Below are positions 24,761 to 34,189 of a stretch of DNA of 64,000 bases, one piece after another (positions within the stretch are counted from its first letter, which is position 1; each line of letters starts with the position of its first letter). The DNA lies in NCBI GenBank assembly GCA_944391495.1, contig CALXTU010000002.1:147736-211735 (forward strand), in the 5' to 3' direction. A model generated the notes under the pieces. That model was not told where the DNA came from. It was given only the letters and a program-made list of their open reading frames with translations, and ran no database searches. Source of the stretch: an uncultured Alphaproteobacteria bacterium (GTDB lineage: Bacteria > Pseudomonadota > Alphaproteobacteria > RF32 > CAG-239). The position numbers were made by a program, and so were the translations under genes.

Positions 24761-26878
24761 CTAAATCAACCGGGTCAGTTCATCAAGCATTTCATCCGCC
24801 GTGGTAATGATTTTACCGGCGGCCGAATAAGCACGCTGGACAACAATCATATTGGAAAACTCAGTGGCCAAATCGACTGTTGAACTCTCCAAAGAACTGG
24901 AGGCTATCTCGCCGGCGCCGCCCGTGGTTGCCCTGGTCAACAACGGGTTGCCGGATTCAGTTGTGGCAATCCAGACGTTGTTGTTTAAGGCTTCCATACC
25001 GTTGGCATTGGTGAACATGGCCAGCGGAATAATCGCAATCGGCCGGGTTTCGCCGTTTGAGAAAACGGCTGTAACGACACCGTCCTCACTGACGGTAACA
25101 CCGGAATAGCTGCCGAAGGTTGCACCGTCCTGATTAATATAGCTGGTCGTGAAATCTCCGGACAAGCTGGTCAAGCCGGTTGAAACGTTTTCACTGCCCA
25201 TGTTAATGGTAATGCGCACACCGTCGCCGAGACGTGTATTGCCGGTCATGTCCTGAGCACCGTTAGCCCAGAAAATTTCCATATTCTCAACATTGACTTC
25301 CTTGGGCGTACCGTCGGAGTTGAACATAACCGCCGCAATCTGCGAACCAAGCTGGTCAACGCCGTCATAAGTAAAGCTGCTGGTAATCGGTGTTGCATTG
25401 GTCAAAGCGCTGTCAACACCGCCGCTGATATATCTGGCGTTGCCGGTCAGGCCGCTGTCGATAACAATGTCCTCACCGGTTGAAGAAGGAAGAATCTGCA
25501 GCGTTTTGCCGCTGGCAATAAATCTTTCCGGCTCGGCAACACCCGAATTCTGGATGGCGCTGGCCAGTTTATTGACATTATCCGCAACACTGTCACCGGC
25601 ATCATAGCCTAAATAAATCGTATCATCCGTACTGGTGCCGTCGGCAAAGACAAAAGTGATGCCGTCAATGGTTATCTGATCATTTTCAGCTATTGAGGTA
25701 ACATCAATATAAGCACAGTTCTTGATGGCGTTGTCAATTGCCTGCAAAGTAAACGTACCGCTCGGCAGGCCGGAAGACTGGTCAATGTTGGCCGAGGACT
25801 GAACACAGGCCAGCGTACCGCTGCAGTCGAAATTTAAGGCATCGCCGGTTACGGACTGCTGAACCTTGATGGTATCACCTTCAACGCTGAAACGTCCAGC
25901 ATCGCGGATATTGTCGGTAATGGCCTCCAAAAACGTATTCAAAACATCGGTAACCGAGTTGGCGTCTGACATATCTACCGCAATATTTCCTCCCGTGGCG
26001 GCATTGCCGTTGGTAAACTCAAAAGTTACGTCGTTAATCTTAATGGTTGAACCGACTGACGGAATTTCGGTAAACTGCATCTGAGCAATTGACGAATAAA
26101 CCAGGCCGTCGTCCGTATACAAATTAATTGCCGCGGCGCCTTCGGGAATGGTGGTTTTCAATCCCCAGGCGTTGGCCGCCGTTTTGGTATAATCCAGACT
26201 GATGTTGCTGGCATTACCGAGGCTGTCATAAATAAGCGTCGATACCGAGTGGGTATCACCGATGGACGAACCCGACGGCAGGTTGGCGCCGAATGAAATC
26301 TGCGTCGTGGCGGTTGCGGTGCCGCCGATGTTTGATAAATTGATACCCTGCAAATTGTTGGCGTCGACAATATTGTCATTAATATAAACCGTTTCGCCGT
26401 TAGCATCTTTATAGGCTTTCATATAAACAATACCGTTAATCTCAACGGTTGAGGCCTCGGTATTGCCGTCCCACGGCATCAAAGACCATGCCTGGACATA
26501 GTAGCCGCCGCTGTTGACCAGATAGCCGGTTTCATCCTGCAAAAAGTCACCGGCGCGGGTATAAGCCCAGGTTCCGGAACCGTTGTTGGCCGAGTTTACG
26601 ACAAAATAGCCGCTACCGCTGATGGCCAGAGAGGTGGTCGACGAAACCGACGACAACAGTCCCTGGGTGTCAATGCTTTGCGACGTATGCGGCTGAACAC
26701 CGCCGGCCGAATATTTGTTTGATGACACCTGTTTGGTTACCAGGGTTGAAAATGAAACATTGTTGTTTTTGTAACCGATGGTGTTCATATTGGCGATGTT
26801 ATCGGAAACCGCACCCATGGCGCTTGACTGGGCGCTTAAGGCCGAAACACCGGACTGCAATGCTCCTAAAATACTCAT
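24761..26878 (-). CDS. flgE: Flagellar hook protein FlgE with two inserted modules
   Basis: 705 residues, against about 400 in Salmonella and about 590 in Caulobacter. The N-terminal rod-type helix (LQSGVSALSAQSSAMGAVSDNIAN) and C-terminal helix (MIVVQRAYSAAGKIITTADEM) are canonical. The extra length holds two homologous modules at about 276-354 and 399-476 (IKINDVTFEFTNG / ITIDGITFVFADG, then VTDVLNTFLEAI / VADNVNKLASAI), resembling flagellin IN-type motifs. These would form exposed hook domains. It is the last gene of fliK-flgD-flgE; AGGAG precedes the start. Confidence 0.92.
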   Translation of the reverse strand: MSILGALQSGVSALSAQSSAMGAVSDNIANMNTIGYKNNNVSFSTLVTKQVSSNKYSAGGVQPHTSQSIDTQGLLSSVSSTTSLAISGSGYFVVNSANNGSGTWAYTRAGDFLQDETGYLVNSGGYYVQAWSLMPWDGNTEASTVEINGIVYMKAYKDANGETVYINDNIVDANNLQGINLSNIGGTATATTQISFGANLPSGSSIGDTHSVSTLIYDSLGNASNISLDYTKTAANAWGLKTTIPEGAAAINLYTDDGLVYSSIAQMQFTEIPSVGSTIKINDVTFEFTNGNAATGGNIAVDMSDANSVTDVLNTFLEAITDNIRDAGRFSVEGDTIKVQQSVTGDALNFDCSGTLACVQSSANIDQSSGLPSGTFTLQAIDNAIKNCAYIDVTSIAENDQITIDGITFVFADGTSTDDTIYLGYDAGDSVADNVNKLASAIQNSGVAEPERFIASGKTLQILPSSTGEDIVIDSGLTGNARYISGGVDSALTNATPITSSFTYDGVDQLGSQIAAVMFNSDGTPKEVNVENMEIFWANGAQDMTGNTRLGDGVRITINMGSENVSTGLTSLSGDFTTSYINQDGATFGSYSGVTVSEDGVVTAVFSNGETRPIAIIPLAMFTNANGMEALNNNVWIATTESGNPLLTRATTGGAGEIASSSLESSTVDLATEFSNMIVVQRAYSAAGKIITTADEMLDELTRLI

Positions 26879-26902
26879 TTTTTTTCTCCTAAAACTCTAT
26901 AT

Positions 26903-27673
26903 TTATACTAATGATTCGACAACTTCTTCACCGTCATCCGTGCCGTCACCGCCCGAACCGGAAGAATCATCTTCTTTGATGCTGTCAATCAACTGATCCC
27001 AGTAATTTTCGTCGCGAATAGTCAGAACATAATCCAACGTGGCGGTAACCGCGTCGCTTAAGCCGATATAAATACCGCTGTCATCACTGGCAACGCCGGT
27101 TACGCGGCCGAAAATGGTCGTTGTTACCGTTGCCGCAGTTTCGCCGTTCGGAACCGTTGTACTGACGGATATCTGATAGACACCGTCCGGAAGCTGCTCA
27201 CCGGCCGAATTTTTGCCGTCCCAGACAAAATCATGCGCACCGGCCGAGGTTTCGCCCTGCGCCGTATAGACGACATTACCGTCGGTGTCTTTTACCGTAA
27301 TGGTACAGCTCTCAACATTTTTACTCAAAGTGTATGTCGACTTGGCAACACCGCCGTCCAAAGGCATCATATCGCCCAAAACCTGAACCGTTTTGCCGAC
27401 ATAACCGGCCGCCTGAACCCCTAAATTATAAATTGACAGGCTGAGCAGATTATCCAGTTTGGCATTGGTCTGAATAGCCTGTTCAACATTGGAATACTGC
27501 ACCAGCTGATTGGTGTATTCGGCCGTGTCCATCGGGTCAAGCGGGTCCTGATACTGCAACTGGGTTGTCAGCAACGTCAAAAAGGTGTTCATATCCGCCG
27601 ACAATGTCTGGCTGGAACTGGTTGTTGTCGAACTGGTGTTAACAGAACTGATGATAGAACTTAAATCGGTCAT
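26903..27673 (-). CDS. flgD: Hook-capping protein FlgD
   Basis: 256 residues. The N-terminal export and capping region reads MNTFLTLLTTQLQYQDPLDPMDTAEYTNQLVQYS, the family signature. A FlgD Ig-like/Tudor domain follows (GAHDFVWDGKNSAGEQLPDGVYQISV). The C-terminus is extended by an acidic Ser/Gly tail. It caps the growing hook and is lost when the hook is finished. It lies between fliK and flgE with gaps of about 20 bases. Confidence 0.93.
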   Translation of the reverse strand: MTDLSSIISSVNTSSTTTSSSQTLSADMNTFLTLLTTQLQYQDPLDPMDTAEYTNQLVQYSNVEQAIQTNAKLDNLLSLSIYNLGVQAAGYVGKTVQVLGDMMPLDGGVAKSTYTLSKNVESCTITVKDTDGNVVYTAQGETSAGAHDFVWDGKNSAGEQLPDGVYQISVSTTVPNGETAATVTTTIFGRVTGVASDDSGIYIGLSDAVTATLDYVLTIRDENYWDQLIDSIKEDDSSGSGGDGTDDGEEVVESLV

Positions 27674-27693
27674 CGCTTTTCTCCCTATTCATT

Positions 27694-29220
27694 CTAAACC
27701 CTGATGTTCAGCCCCAAGACAGGATCCCACTCAAGGTTGTCGTTACCGGCGGCGCTTTCGGACTCCTGCTCCAAAGCATCGCCGATAAACTGTAACAGTC
27801 CGGAGTCGGCTTTCTGCTGTTCTCCGGCCTGGTTTTCTTTCTGAAAACTGAAATTGAAGCTTCTGCTGTCCGTGTCATAGCCGGCATCGTTAAACGCTTT
27901 CTCAAGACCGGCAATGTCTTTTTGCAACATATCCATCGTTTCCGGACGGCTGGAAATAATTTCGGCATGCAGGCGTCCGTCTTTGGCAATATGCATTTTA
28001 ATTTGAATTTTACCCAAATCTTCCGGTTTGAGCTGAATATCAATCGTATCAACACCCTTGACCGCCGATTTGGTGATATTGACCTTAATCTGCTCAACAA
28101 CTTCTTTGCCCATACCCTTGAAAGTATCACGGGAAGTCGTTTCATTCAAACGGGTAAAAGTTTCCGTCCGCGCGGCATTGGCGGTTTCAAACACGACCTC
28201 TTTTCCCGATACAGCCAAAACCGACGCATTATCACCGGCAGGGCGTGCCGCCGTTTCTTTCAGCACCAACTGCGGCTGAAACTGATTATCAACCGCGGCA
28301 AAACCTTTCATGAGTTGCGAATCCGGAGCAACCGGCGCCGTATTTTTGGCGGCATTCAAAAGCGGGTTGCCCTCGTCAGACAGGACCTGAACGTCGGCGT
28401 TTTCGGCAAGAGCGTCAATATCAACATTTTGGAAAAGGGAATCTATTTCAAAACGGTTTTGCAGAATATCTTTGGCTACCGGTTCGGCAATTTTTGCCTC
28501 CTCTATATTGACGTTGATTTTTAATTTGCCCTCACCGGTAACTTTTTTATCAAGATACTGCGCCTGCTCAAGCAGCAAAGCATCATCTCCCGCCGGCATT
28601 AACGCGGCAGCGGACTGATCGGACATATTTCCCGACGACGGAAGTTTGTCACCAACGATTGCGGACATCTCGCTTCCGTCCGTCATCAGCTGCGGCATTC
28701 CCAAAATCTCCGGCAAAACGGTTCCCTGTCCCTGAGCGGAAACCGCCGTCGCAGCGCCCTGTCCAGGTGTCTGATCCGCCGCACTGCCGGCAGCGGAAGC
28801 CTTATCCCCGGCAGGTGTTGCGCCGCCGGATTGTGCCGAAGCAGCCTGTTTTTCCTCGACAGCCGGACGAGATGGTGTATTTTCAGCCGTCCGAGCAGCA
28901 GCCTCACCGTTGTCGGCCTCATTGCTTTTTTTGGTCTTTTTGTCTTCCCGGCGTACGGGCTCGTCGTCTTTTTCTTTAACGGTGTTTTGTTTGTCATTCC
29001 GGTCGTCTTTAACCGCAAAATCCTTTTTATTGTCAACATTGTTGTCAACTTTGATATCTTCACGCAATGCCGGCTTTGCTTCCGCGGCCGCCTCCTCCGG
29101 ACGCGCGTCAAAATTGAGCATTTCAGCAAAACCGTTATCCTGCGTGGAAACAGATGCTGCACCGCCCAGCTTCATATTCAACAGACGTTGAAGAAAATTG
29201 TTTGTATCCTGTACTTCCAT
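27694..29220 (-). CDS. fliK: Flagellar hook-length control protein FliK
   Basis: 508 residues. The N-terminal two thirds is low-complexity (Lys/Asp, then Ala/Gly/Gln), as in FliK molecular rulers. The C-terminal substrate-switch domain at about 385-465 has VDTIDIQLKPEDLGKIQIKMHI and ISSRPETMDMLQKDIAGLEKAF. ATG 29220 is chosen because AAGAGG lies nine bases upstream; ATG 29229 overlaps it. It switches the export gate from hook to filament substrates. The gene is first in the operon, divergent from accB. Confidence 0.9.
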   Translation of the reverse strand: MEVQDTNNFLQRLLNMKLGGAASVSTQDNGFAEMLNFDARPEEAAAEAKPALREDIKVDNNVDNKKDFAVKDDRNDKQNTVKEKDDEPVRREDKKTKKSNEADNGEAAARTAENTPSRPAVEEKQAASAQSGGATPAGDKASAAGSAADQTPGQGAATAVSAQGQGTVLPEILGMPQLMTDGSEMSAIVGDKLPSSGNMSDQSAAALMPAGDDALLLEQAQYLDKKVTGEGKLKINVNIEEAKIAEPVAKDILQNRFEIDSLFQNVDIDALAENADVQVLSDEGNPLLNAAKNTAPVAPDSQLMKGFAAVDNQFQPQLVLKETAARPAGDNASVLAVSGKEVVFETANAARTETFTRLNETTSRDTFKGMGKEVVEQIKVNITKSAVKGVDTIDIQLKPEDLGKIQIKMHIAKDGRLHAEIISSRPETMDMLQKDIAGLEKAFNDAGYDTDSRSFNFSFQKENQAGEQQKADSGLLQFIGDALEQESESAAGNDNLEWDPVLGLNIRV

Positions 29221-29388
29221 AATCCGCATCCTCTTATCAAAAAGAACATCTGAAACAATATATGCAATTTGCGTGCCAAATTTTATGCTGTGTTTTTATT
29301 TTCGGAGAAAAAACGTTTTTTGTTGTATTTTGCGCCGAATCTGTTATGCTGACGGCAATTGCAAATCCAATCAAGAAAGAGAGAAAAA

Positions 29389-29871
29389 ATGGCAAATCAA
29401 CTTGACCCCAGAATCATCGGCAAACTGGCCGAGGTTTTAAATAAAAACAATTTGAGCGAACTTGAATATGAAGACGAGGGTTGCCGCATCTGCCTGAAGG
29501 GCGCCGCTGCTGCCGTTACCGTTGTTCCGGCCGCTCCGGCTCCGCTGCCGCCTGCTCCTCCGGCGCCTCCGGCCGCAGCTCCGGCTCAGGCATCGGCCAA
29601 GACGGACGAATTTGCCATTGACGACTATGCCAGCAACGCCGGCAGCGTCAAATCGCCGATTGTCGGTGTGGTTTATCTGTCGCCGGATCCGACCAAGCCG
29701 GATTATGTCAGTGTCGGCGACACAGTCAAAGAAGGCGACATCGTCTGCCTGATTGAAGCGATGAAGACATTTAATCCGGTTAAGGCGCACCGCTCCGGCA
29801 CGGTCAGCAAAATTCTGGTTGAATCGGGCGATCCGGTTGAATACGGCGAATCTCTGATGATTATTGAATAA
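29389..29871 (+). CDS. accB: Biotin carboxyl carrier protein of acetyl-CoA carboxylase
   Basis: 160 residues. An N-terminal helical part is followed by a Pro/Ala linker (about 42-70) and the biotinyl domain with EAMKTFNPV; the biotinylated Lys is residue 126. It carries CO2 from AccC to the transferase in fatty-acid synthesis. ATG 29389 follows AAAGAGAG. accC follows after 12 bases, the standard order. The upstream gap (29221-29388) has a possible promoter (TTGTAT-N16-TATGCT, 29323-29350). Confidence 0.95.
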   Translation: MANQLDPRIIGKLAEVLNKNNLSELEYEDEGCRICLKGAAAAVTVVPAAPAPLPPAPPAPPAAAPAQASAKTDEFAIDDYASNAGSVKSPIVGVVYLSPDPTKPDYVSVGDTVKEGDIVCLIEAMKTFNPVKAHRSGTVSKILVESGDPVEYGESLMIIE

Positions 29872-29883
29872 AGGTAAAAGCCT

Positions 29884-31224
29884 ATGTTTGAAAAAGTACT
29901 GATTGCCAACCGCGGCGAAGTTGCCCTGAGGATTCACCGCGCCTGCCGCGAAATGGGCATCAAAACGGTGGCCGTACATTCGGAGGCCGATGCCAACGCC
30001 ATGCATGTGCGGCTGGCTGACGAGGCCGTCTGTATCGGACCGGCGCGTTCGGCAGATTCTTATTTAAATAAGTCGGCCATTATTTCGGCGGCAATCATTA
30101 CCGGCGCCGACGCCATTCACCCGGGATACGGATTCTTGTCGGAAAACGCCGATTTTGCCGAGATGGTCGAGGAACACGGCATTACCTTTATCGGCCCCAA
30201 AGCCGAACAAATCCGCATGATGGGCGATAAACTCAAAGCCAGGGAAGCGGCTATTGCCTCCGGGCTGCCGGTTATTCCCGGTTCGCCGGCACTTGATACG
30301 GTGGACGACGCCAAAAAATGGGCGCTTGAAATCGGTTATCCGATTATCATCAAAGCCAAAGCGGGCGGCGGCGGCAAAGGCATGAAGGTTGCGTTTAACG
30401 AAGGCGAAATCGAAACCGCCTATACCATGGCGCGCGCCGAGGCTAAGGCATCGTTCACCAGCGACGAAGTTTATATGGAAAAATATCTGCAAAAGCCGCG
30501 GCATATCGAAATTCAGGTTTTGGGCGACACTTACGGCAATGTGGTACATCTTGGCGAGCGCGACTGTTCCATTCAGCGTAAAAATCAGAAAGTGATTGAG
30601 GAAACCCCCTCGCCGGCCCTTAACCAGCAGCAGCGCGAGGAAATCGGCGAGATTGCCCGCAAAGCCATGGAAAAAATCGGCTACTCCAGCGCCGGAACTC
30701 TGGAGTTTTTGTTTGAAGACGGCAAGTTTTATTTTCTGGAAATGAACACCCGTCTGCAGGTTGAGCACCCGATTACCGAGGCGCTGACCGGCATTGACAT
30801 CGTTCGCGAACAGCTGAGGATTGCCGACGGTGCCAAGCTCGGCTATAGCCAAAAAGACATTACCTTTCACGGTCATGCCATTGAATGCCGGATTAATGCC
30901 GAAGATCCAGAAACATTTGCGCCGAATCCCGGAAAAATTACCGAATGGCACGCACCGGGCGGGTTGGGAGTCAGGGTTGATTCGGAGATTTACTCCGGTT
31001 ATAAGATTCCGCCGTTTTACGACAGCATGATTGCCAAACTGATTGTCAGCGGCAAAACCCGCAACGGTGCGCTGATGAGACTGCACCGGGCGCTGGAAGA
31101 ATTTGTGATTGACGGTATCAAGACCACCATTCCCCTGCACCAGAAAATCATTACGCAGCCGGAATATATCGACGGTCTGTATAACATTCACTGGCTGGAA
31201 GAAATGCTGGAAAAGCAAAAATAA
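29884..31224 (+). CDS. accC: Biotin carboxylase subunit of acetyl-CoA carboxylase
   Basis: 446 residues, the E. coli length. It shows the N-terminal MFEKVLIANRGEVALRIHRAC, the ATP-grasp glycine loop KAGGGGKGMK, and the active-site EMNTRLQVEHPITEALTGIDIVR. It carboxylates biotin on AccB using ATP and bicarbonate. It is the second gene of accBC, closed by a terminator. Confidence 0.96.
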   Translation: MFEKVLIANRGEVALRIHRACREMGIKTVAVHSEADANAMHVRLADEAVCIGPARSADSYLNKSAIISAAIITGADAIHPGYGFLSENADFAEMVEEHGITFIGPKAEQIRMMGDKLKAREAAIASGLPVIPGSPALDTVDDAKKWALEIGYPIIIKAKAGGGGKGMKVAFNEGEIETAYTMARAEAKASFTSDEVYMEKYLQKPRHIEIQVLGDTYGNVVHLGERDCSIQRKNQKVIEETPSPALNQQQREEIGEIARKAMEKIGYSSAGTLEFLFEDGKFYFLEMNTRLQVEHPITEALTGIDIVREQLRIADGAKLGYSQKDITFHGHAIECRINAEDPETFAPNPGKITEWHAPGGLGVRVDSEIYSGYKIPPFYDSMIAKLIVSGKTRNGALMRLHRALEEFVIDGIKTTIPLHQKIITQPEYIDGLYNIHWLEEMLEKQK

Positions 31225-31228
31225 GCAA

Positions 31229-31257
31229 AATCCCCGCGAAACGGCGGGGATTTTTTT
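31229..31257 (+). terminator. Intrinsic terminator after accC
   Basis: AATCCCCGC (31229-31237) pairs with GCGGGGATT (31244-31252), followed by TTTTT. It may also end the convergent Sel1-repeat gene, whose stop is five bases away, since the minus strand also has a short U-run. Confidence 0.9.
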
Positions 31258-31261
31258 AAGA

Positions 31262-32326
31262 TTATTTGATGAACGCGCGCAGGTTGCTGCCGAAAGTCTG
31301 GCGGATGTATGAGGTCATCGGCGTTACTTTTTCCTGAAAATTTTCGGCCCGCAGCTGCGCCTGCAAAATTTCGTTGATTTTCATCTTTGATTCAACCATC
31401 TGTCTTTTGGCCGGCGCCTCGGACACGCCACGCACCGCCGCCAGGTTGTACAGCACATGGGCAAAATCAACGTCTTTGTTATACTTCTCACCGGCAAACA
31501 AAATATCGGCCAAAGTCATCATGGCCTCGGTGCTGCCCTGAGATGCGGCCAGACGCAGATATTTGATGGCGTTGTTGTAGTTTTGCGGAAAGCCGCGGCC
31601 GTTGATGTAGATATCGGCCAGAACAACCTGCGCCTCGTCAATGCCGGCATCGGCGGCGGCTTTAATCAGCGGTGCAGCTTTGGAATAGTTTGTCGGCCGC
31701 AGCGAGCCGGTGTAGTATGCATAACCGGTCATAAACTGTGCAATCGCGTTTTTGCTCTCGGCCGCTTTTTCAAAATAATTCATTGCCGCAGCTTTGTCCT
31801 GTTTGGCACCGTTGCCGCTGATGAGCATAAAACCGAGATTGACGGCGGCTTCGGCATTTCCCTGATCAGCTGCCTTTTGAAACAATATTGCCGCCTTGGC
31901 CGGACTACGCTGTACGCCGATACCGTTGTAATACAGGCTGCCCAAATTGTTCAAACCGGCGGGATCATTTTGCAGCGCCGCCTTGCCGTAATATTCAAAG
32001 GCCTTGTCATAATCCACTTTGAGGCCGTTTTCACCGTACAGATAAGAATAACCCAAAAGCAACTGCGCCTGCAGATTGCCTTCATCGGCCAGTTTTATGG
32101 TTTCTTCAATGGTGTCGGGCAAACCCTTTTTGGCAGCGTCGGCATCAGGGCTGCGCTCCGGCATTTTGAAACCCAAGAAAGAAAACAATCCATCTTCCTC
32201 TTCCGCCTGCGATTGGATTTCCTGTTCGGTTCCTTCAAACAGCGACACAACGGCCTCTTCACCGGCAAAAGCCGGCACGGCGGTTAAGGTCAGCATAAAC
32301 ATAATGACGCGAAATGATGCAGACAT
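31262..32326 (-). CDS. Exported Sel1-repeat protein
   Basis: 354 residues with a signal peptide (MSASFRVIMFMLTLTAVPAFAG). Five or six Sel1-like repeats (LLGYSYLYGENGLKVDYDKAFEYYGKAA, AGLNNLGSLYYNGIGVQRSPAKAAILFQKAA and so on) span about 80-300. The C-terminal 50 residues are helical. Such repeats are protein-interaction scaffolds, often in the periplasm of alphaproteobacteria. No partner is visible from context; it ends against the accC terminator. Confidence 0.85.
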   Translation of the reverse strand: MSASFRVIMFMLTLTAVPAFAGEEAVVSLFEGTEQEIQSQAEEEDGLFSFLGFKMPERSPDADAAKKGLPDTIEETIKLADEGNLQAQLLLGYSYLYGENGLKVDYDKAFEYYGKAALQNDPAGLNNLGSLYYNGIGVQRSPAKAAILFQKAADQGNAEAAVNLGFMLISGNGAKQDKAAAMNYFEKAAESKNAIAQFMTGYAYYTGSLRPTNYSKAAPLIKAAADAGIDEAQVVLADIYINGRGFPQNYNNAIKYLRLAASQGSTEAMMTLADILFAGEKYNKDVDFAHVLYNLAAVRGVSEAPAKRQMVESKMKINEILQAQLRAENFQEKVTPMTSYIRQTFGSNLRAFIK

Positions 32327-32405
32327 TTGGTAATCCTTAAAAAAACGGTTTATTTGGGGATTATTATAGCACCGGATAAGTTAATTTTGCATAAATTTAT
32401 CAAAA

Positions 32406-32439
32406 GAGATTCTTCGGGACTTACGTCCCTCAGAATGAC
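32406..32439. repeat. Dispersed repeat copy
   Basis: One full unit: GATTCTTCGGGAC-TTAC-GTCCCTCAGAATGAC, the same imperfect palindrome as at 6214. It abuts the terminator of the first flagellin gene. Confidence 0.85.
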
Positions 32440-32465
32440 AAAAAAGGGCGGTGAAAACACCGCCC
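32440..32465 (-). terminator. Terminator of the first flagellin gene
   Basis: GGGCGGTG (32446-32453), loop AAAA, CACCGCCC (32458-32465), with AAAAAA on its left giving the minus-strand U-tract. The same stem-loop recurs after the second flagellin gene and, slightly altered, after the third. Confidence 0.92.
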
Positions 32466-32487
32466 TCTATCCGATAACATATTGTTA

Positions 32488-33567
32488 TCAGAACAGGCTC
32501 AAAATGGACTGAGCAGACTGCGAAGCCAAAGACAACGAGTTAATCGCCAGCTGCTGTCTGGTCTGCAGTGCCAGGTAGTTAGCCGACTCTTCGTTCATAT
32601 CGGCCAGAACCAGGTTGTCCGAACCGGTTTCCAAAACGTCAATCAAGGCCTCGGTGAAGTCCTGACGAGTCTGGATAATCGAGTAGTTGTTACCAAGTTC
32701 GTTGGCATAAGAACGCAGATAATCCGTCGCATCGGAAATTGAGGTCAGGGTTTTATCAATCGAATCCATATAGCTCTTAACATCTACCTGAACGTTGGTA
32801 ATGCCGCTTGCATCACCCAAAGCGGTTGTACCTGCACCGGTGATTGATGACAGATCAGTTCCGTCAAAATCTTCCAGTTCATAATATTTGCCGTCTTCGG
32901 CCTGAGCATAATATGCAGCGTCTTTTTTAACAATTTCCGCACCGGCTTTGATTTTGGTGGCAGCCGTTGCCGCAACATTCAAATCTCTGTCCAGTGTCAG
33001 ATTTTTCTTTTCGCCGGTAGCGGTTGCGGTCCAGGTATCGGTGCCGCTGATCTTCATTCCCGTAATAACATCTTGTCCCTGAACAACGAATTTGTTGGTG
33101 CGGGATTCGTTAAAGGTGACCGTCAGTGTACCGTTCTTCAACAAGTTAACACCTTGATAAGAAGAATCGTCAATCAGCTTTTCAATTTCATCCTGAATGG
33201 TGTTGAACTGCTCCATATAGCTCTGAATCTGCGTTTCATAAGTGCTGGAGTTCGGATCCAAAGCATAGGCCGAGTTGGCAACTGATTTCAACTGCTCAAT
33301 GTATGAAGTAACGGCTTCAATACCCTGGTTGGCGGCCTCAATGGTCTGAATACCCTGTCCCATGCTGTCCAACAGAGATTCCAAATCGGAAGCGCGGTTG
33401 GTCAGTGAGCGGGACTGATAATAACTGGTGGCGTTGTCGATTGCCGAGTTTACTTTCTTACCGGTCGACAAACGTTCCTGAGTGGTGTCCATCTGGCTTT
33501 GAATAGACTTCAGCGAAGCCAGATTGGTACGCATACTTGCGGTTAGTGTAATGGACTGCATAGCCAT
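32488..33567 (-). CDS. Flagellin, 359-residue paralogue
   Basis: Conserved D0/D1 ends (SITLTASMRTNLASLKSIQSQMDTTQERLSTGKKVNSAID at the start, SANYLALQTRQQLAINSLSLASQSAQSILSLF at the end) enclose a variable centre at about 170-260. The centre includes EIVKKDAAYYAQAEDGKYYELEDF, which is echoed in the third paralogue. Flagellin polymerises into the filament after export through FlhA. ATG 33567 has GGGAG upstream. The 5' leader is shared with the second flagellin gene. Confidence 0.95.
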   Translation of the reverse strand: MAMQSITLTASMRTNLASLKSIQSQMDTTQERLSTGKKVNSAIDNATSYYQSRSLTNRASDLESLLDSMGQGIQTIEAANQGIEAVTSYIEQLKSVANSAYALDPNSSTYETQIQSYMEQFNTIQDEIEKLIDDSSYQGVNLLKNGTLTVTFNESRTNKFVVQGQDVITGMKISGTDTWTATATGEKKNLTLDRDLNVAATAATKIKAGAEIVKKDAAYYAQAEDGKYYELEDFDGTDLSSITGAGTTALGDASGITNVQVDVKSYMDSIDKTLTSISDATDYLRSYANELGNNYSIIQTRQDFTEALIDVLETGSDNLVLADMNEESANYLALQTRQQLAINSLSLASQSAQSILSLF

Positions 33568-33605
33568 GGTTTTTCTCCCAAATATATAATTTTCACATTT
33601 CTTGT
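33568..33605 (-). promoter_or_regulatory. Flagellin mRNA leader shared with the second flagellin gene
   Basis: The 38 bases before the start have the pattern ACAAGnAATGTGAAAnTTATAT...TTGGGAGAAAAnCC. The same pattern precedes the second flagellin gene (35012-35048) but not the third. FlbT is known to act on flagellin mRNA leaders, so this is a candidate target; it could also simply reflect recent duplication. Confidence 0.5.
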
Positions 33606-34144
33606 GTTAAGACAAGAGCCTGTATGAATTGCCTTCGCACAAAGTCGTTTCATGCCTGATAAGACAATCTGAGATGATTCTAACGGCGATTCCTTAATTA
33701 ATCTTTAACGGGGAAAATAAAAGAGGGTTGAGATATTTTTTTATAAGAATATTTTTTTAGATTCTTCGCTGTCGCTCAGAATGACGTTTAACGTTACTTT
33801 TGTGCGGACAAAAGTAACCAAAAGCCGCCGGGATAAGCGCTCCTCTTAACGCCCCGTCTGCGCCGGCATATCAGGCGCCGTAACTTGGCATCTTTGACAA
33901 GATGCCGCAAACAAGACGGCGATAAGGCCGACAGACCTGATTCCGGCTTGCCGGGGCTGATACGCGCAAAATCCCGGACCCTTAGAAAGATTCTTCGGGA
34001 CTATCGTCCCTCAGAATGACCGTACTTTTATGGTCATGTTGAGCGGAGCGAAACATCTCAGAGGAGATTCTTCGGGACATGCGTCCCTCAGAATGACAGA
34101 AAAAAGAAGACTCAGAATGACAGAAAAATAACGCTCAGAATGAC
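33606..34144. other. Repeat-filled spacer between flagellin genes, no gene seen
   Basis: No open frame of useful length on either strand. Repeat copies lie at 33759-33785 (GATTCTTCGCTGTCGCTCAGAATGAC), 33988-34020, and 34032-34144. The last has a second element, TCATGTTGAGCGGAGCGAAACATCTC, before a full unit and two short iterations. Between 33786 and 33985 is GC-richer unassigned DNA that codes for nothing I recognise. Confidence 0.7.
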
Positions 34145-34169
34145 AAAAAGGGCGGTGAAAACACCGCCC
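34145..34169 (-). terminator. Terminator of the second flagellin gene
   Basis: GGGCGGTG (34150-34157), loop AAAA, CACCGCCC (34162-34169), with AAAAA to its left. It is identical in stem and loop to the terminator at 32446. Confidence 0.92.
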
Positions 34170-34189
34170 CAAAAGTCTTCTGACTTTTA

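Noticed and set aside
33606..34144. Sigma-54 promoter for flagellin genes
   Set aside because: I looked for GG-N10-GC elements upstream of the three flagellin genes and found none with acceptable spacing.
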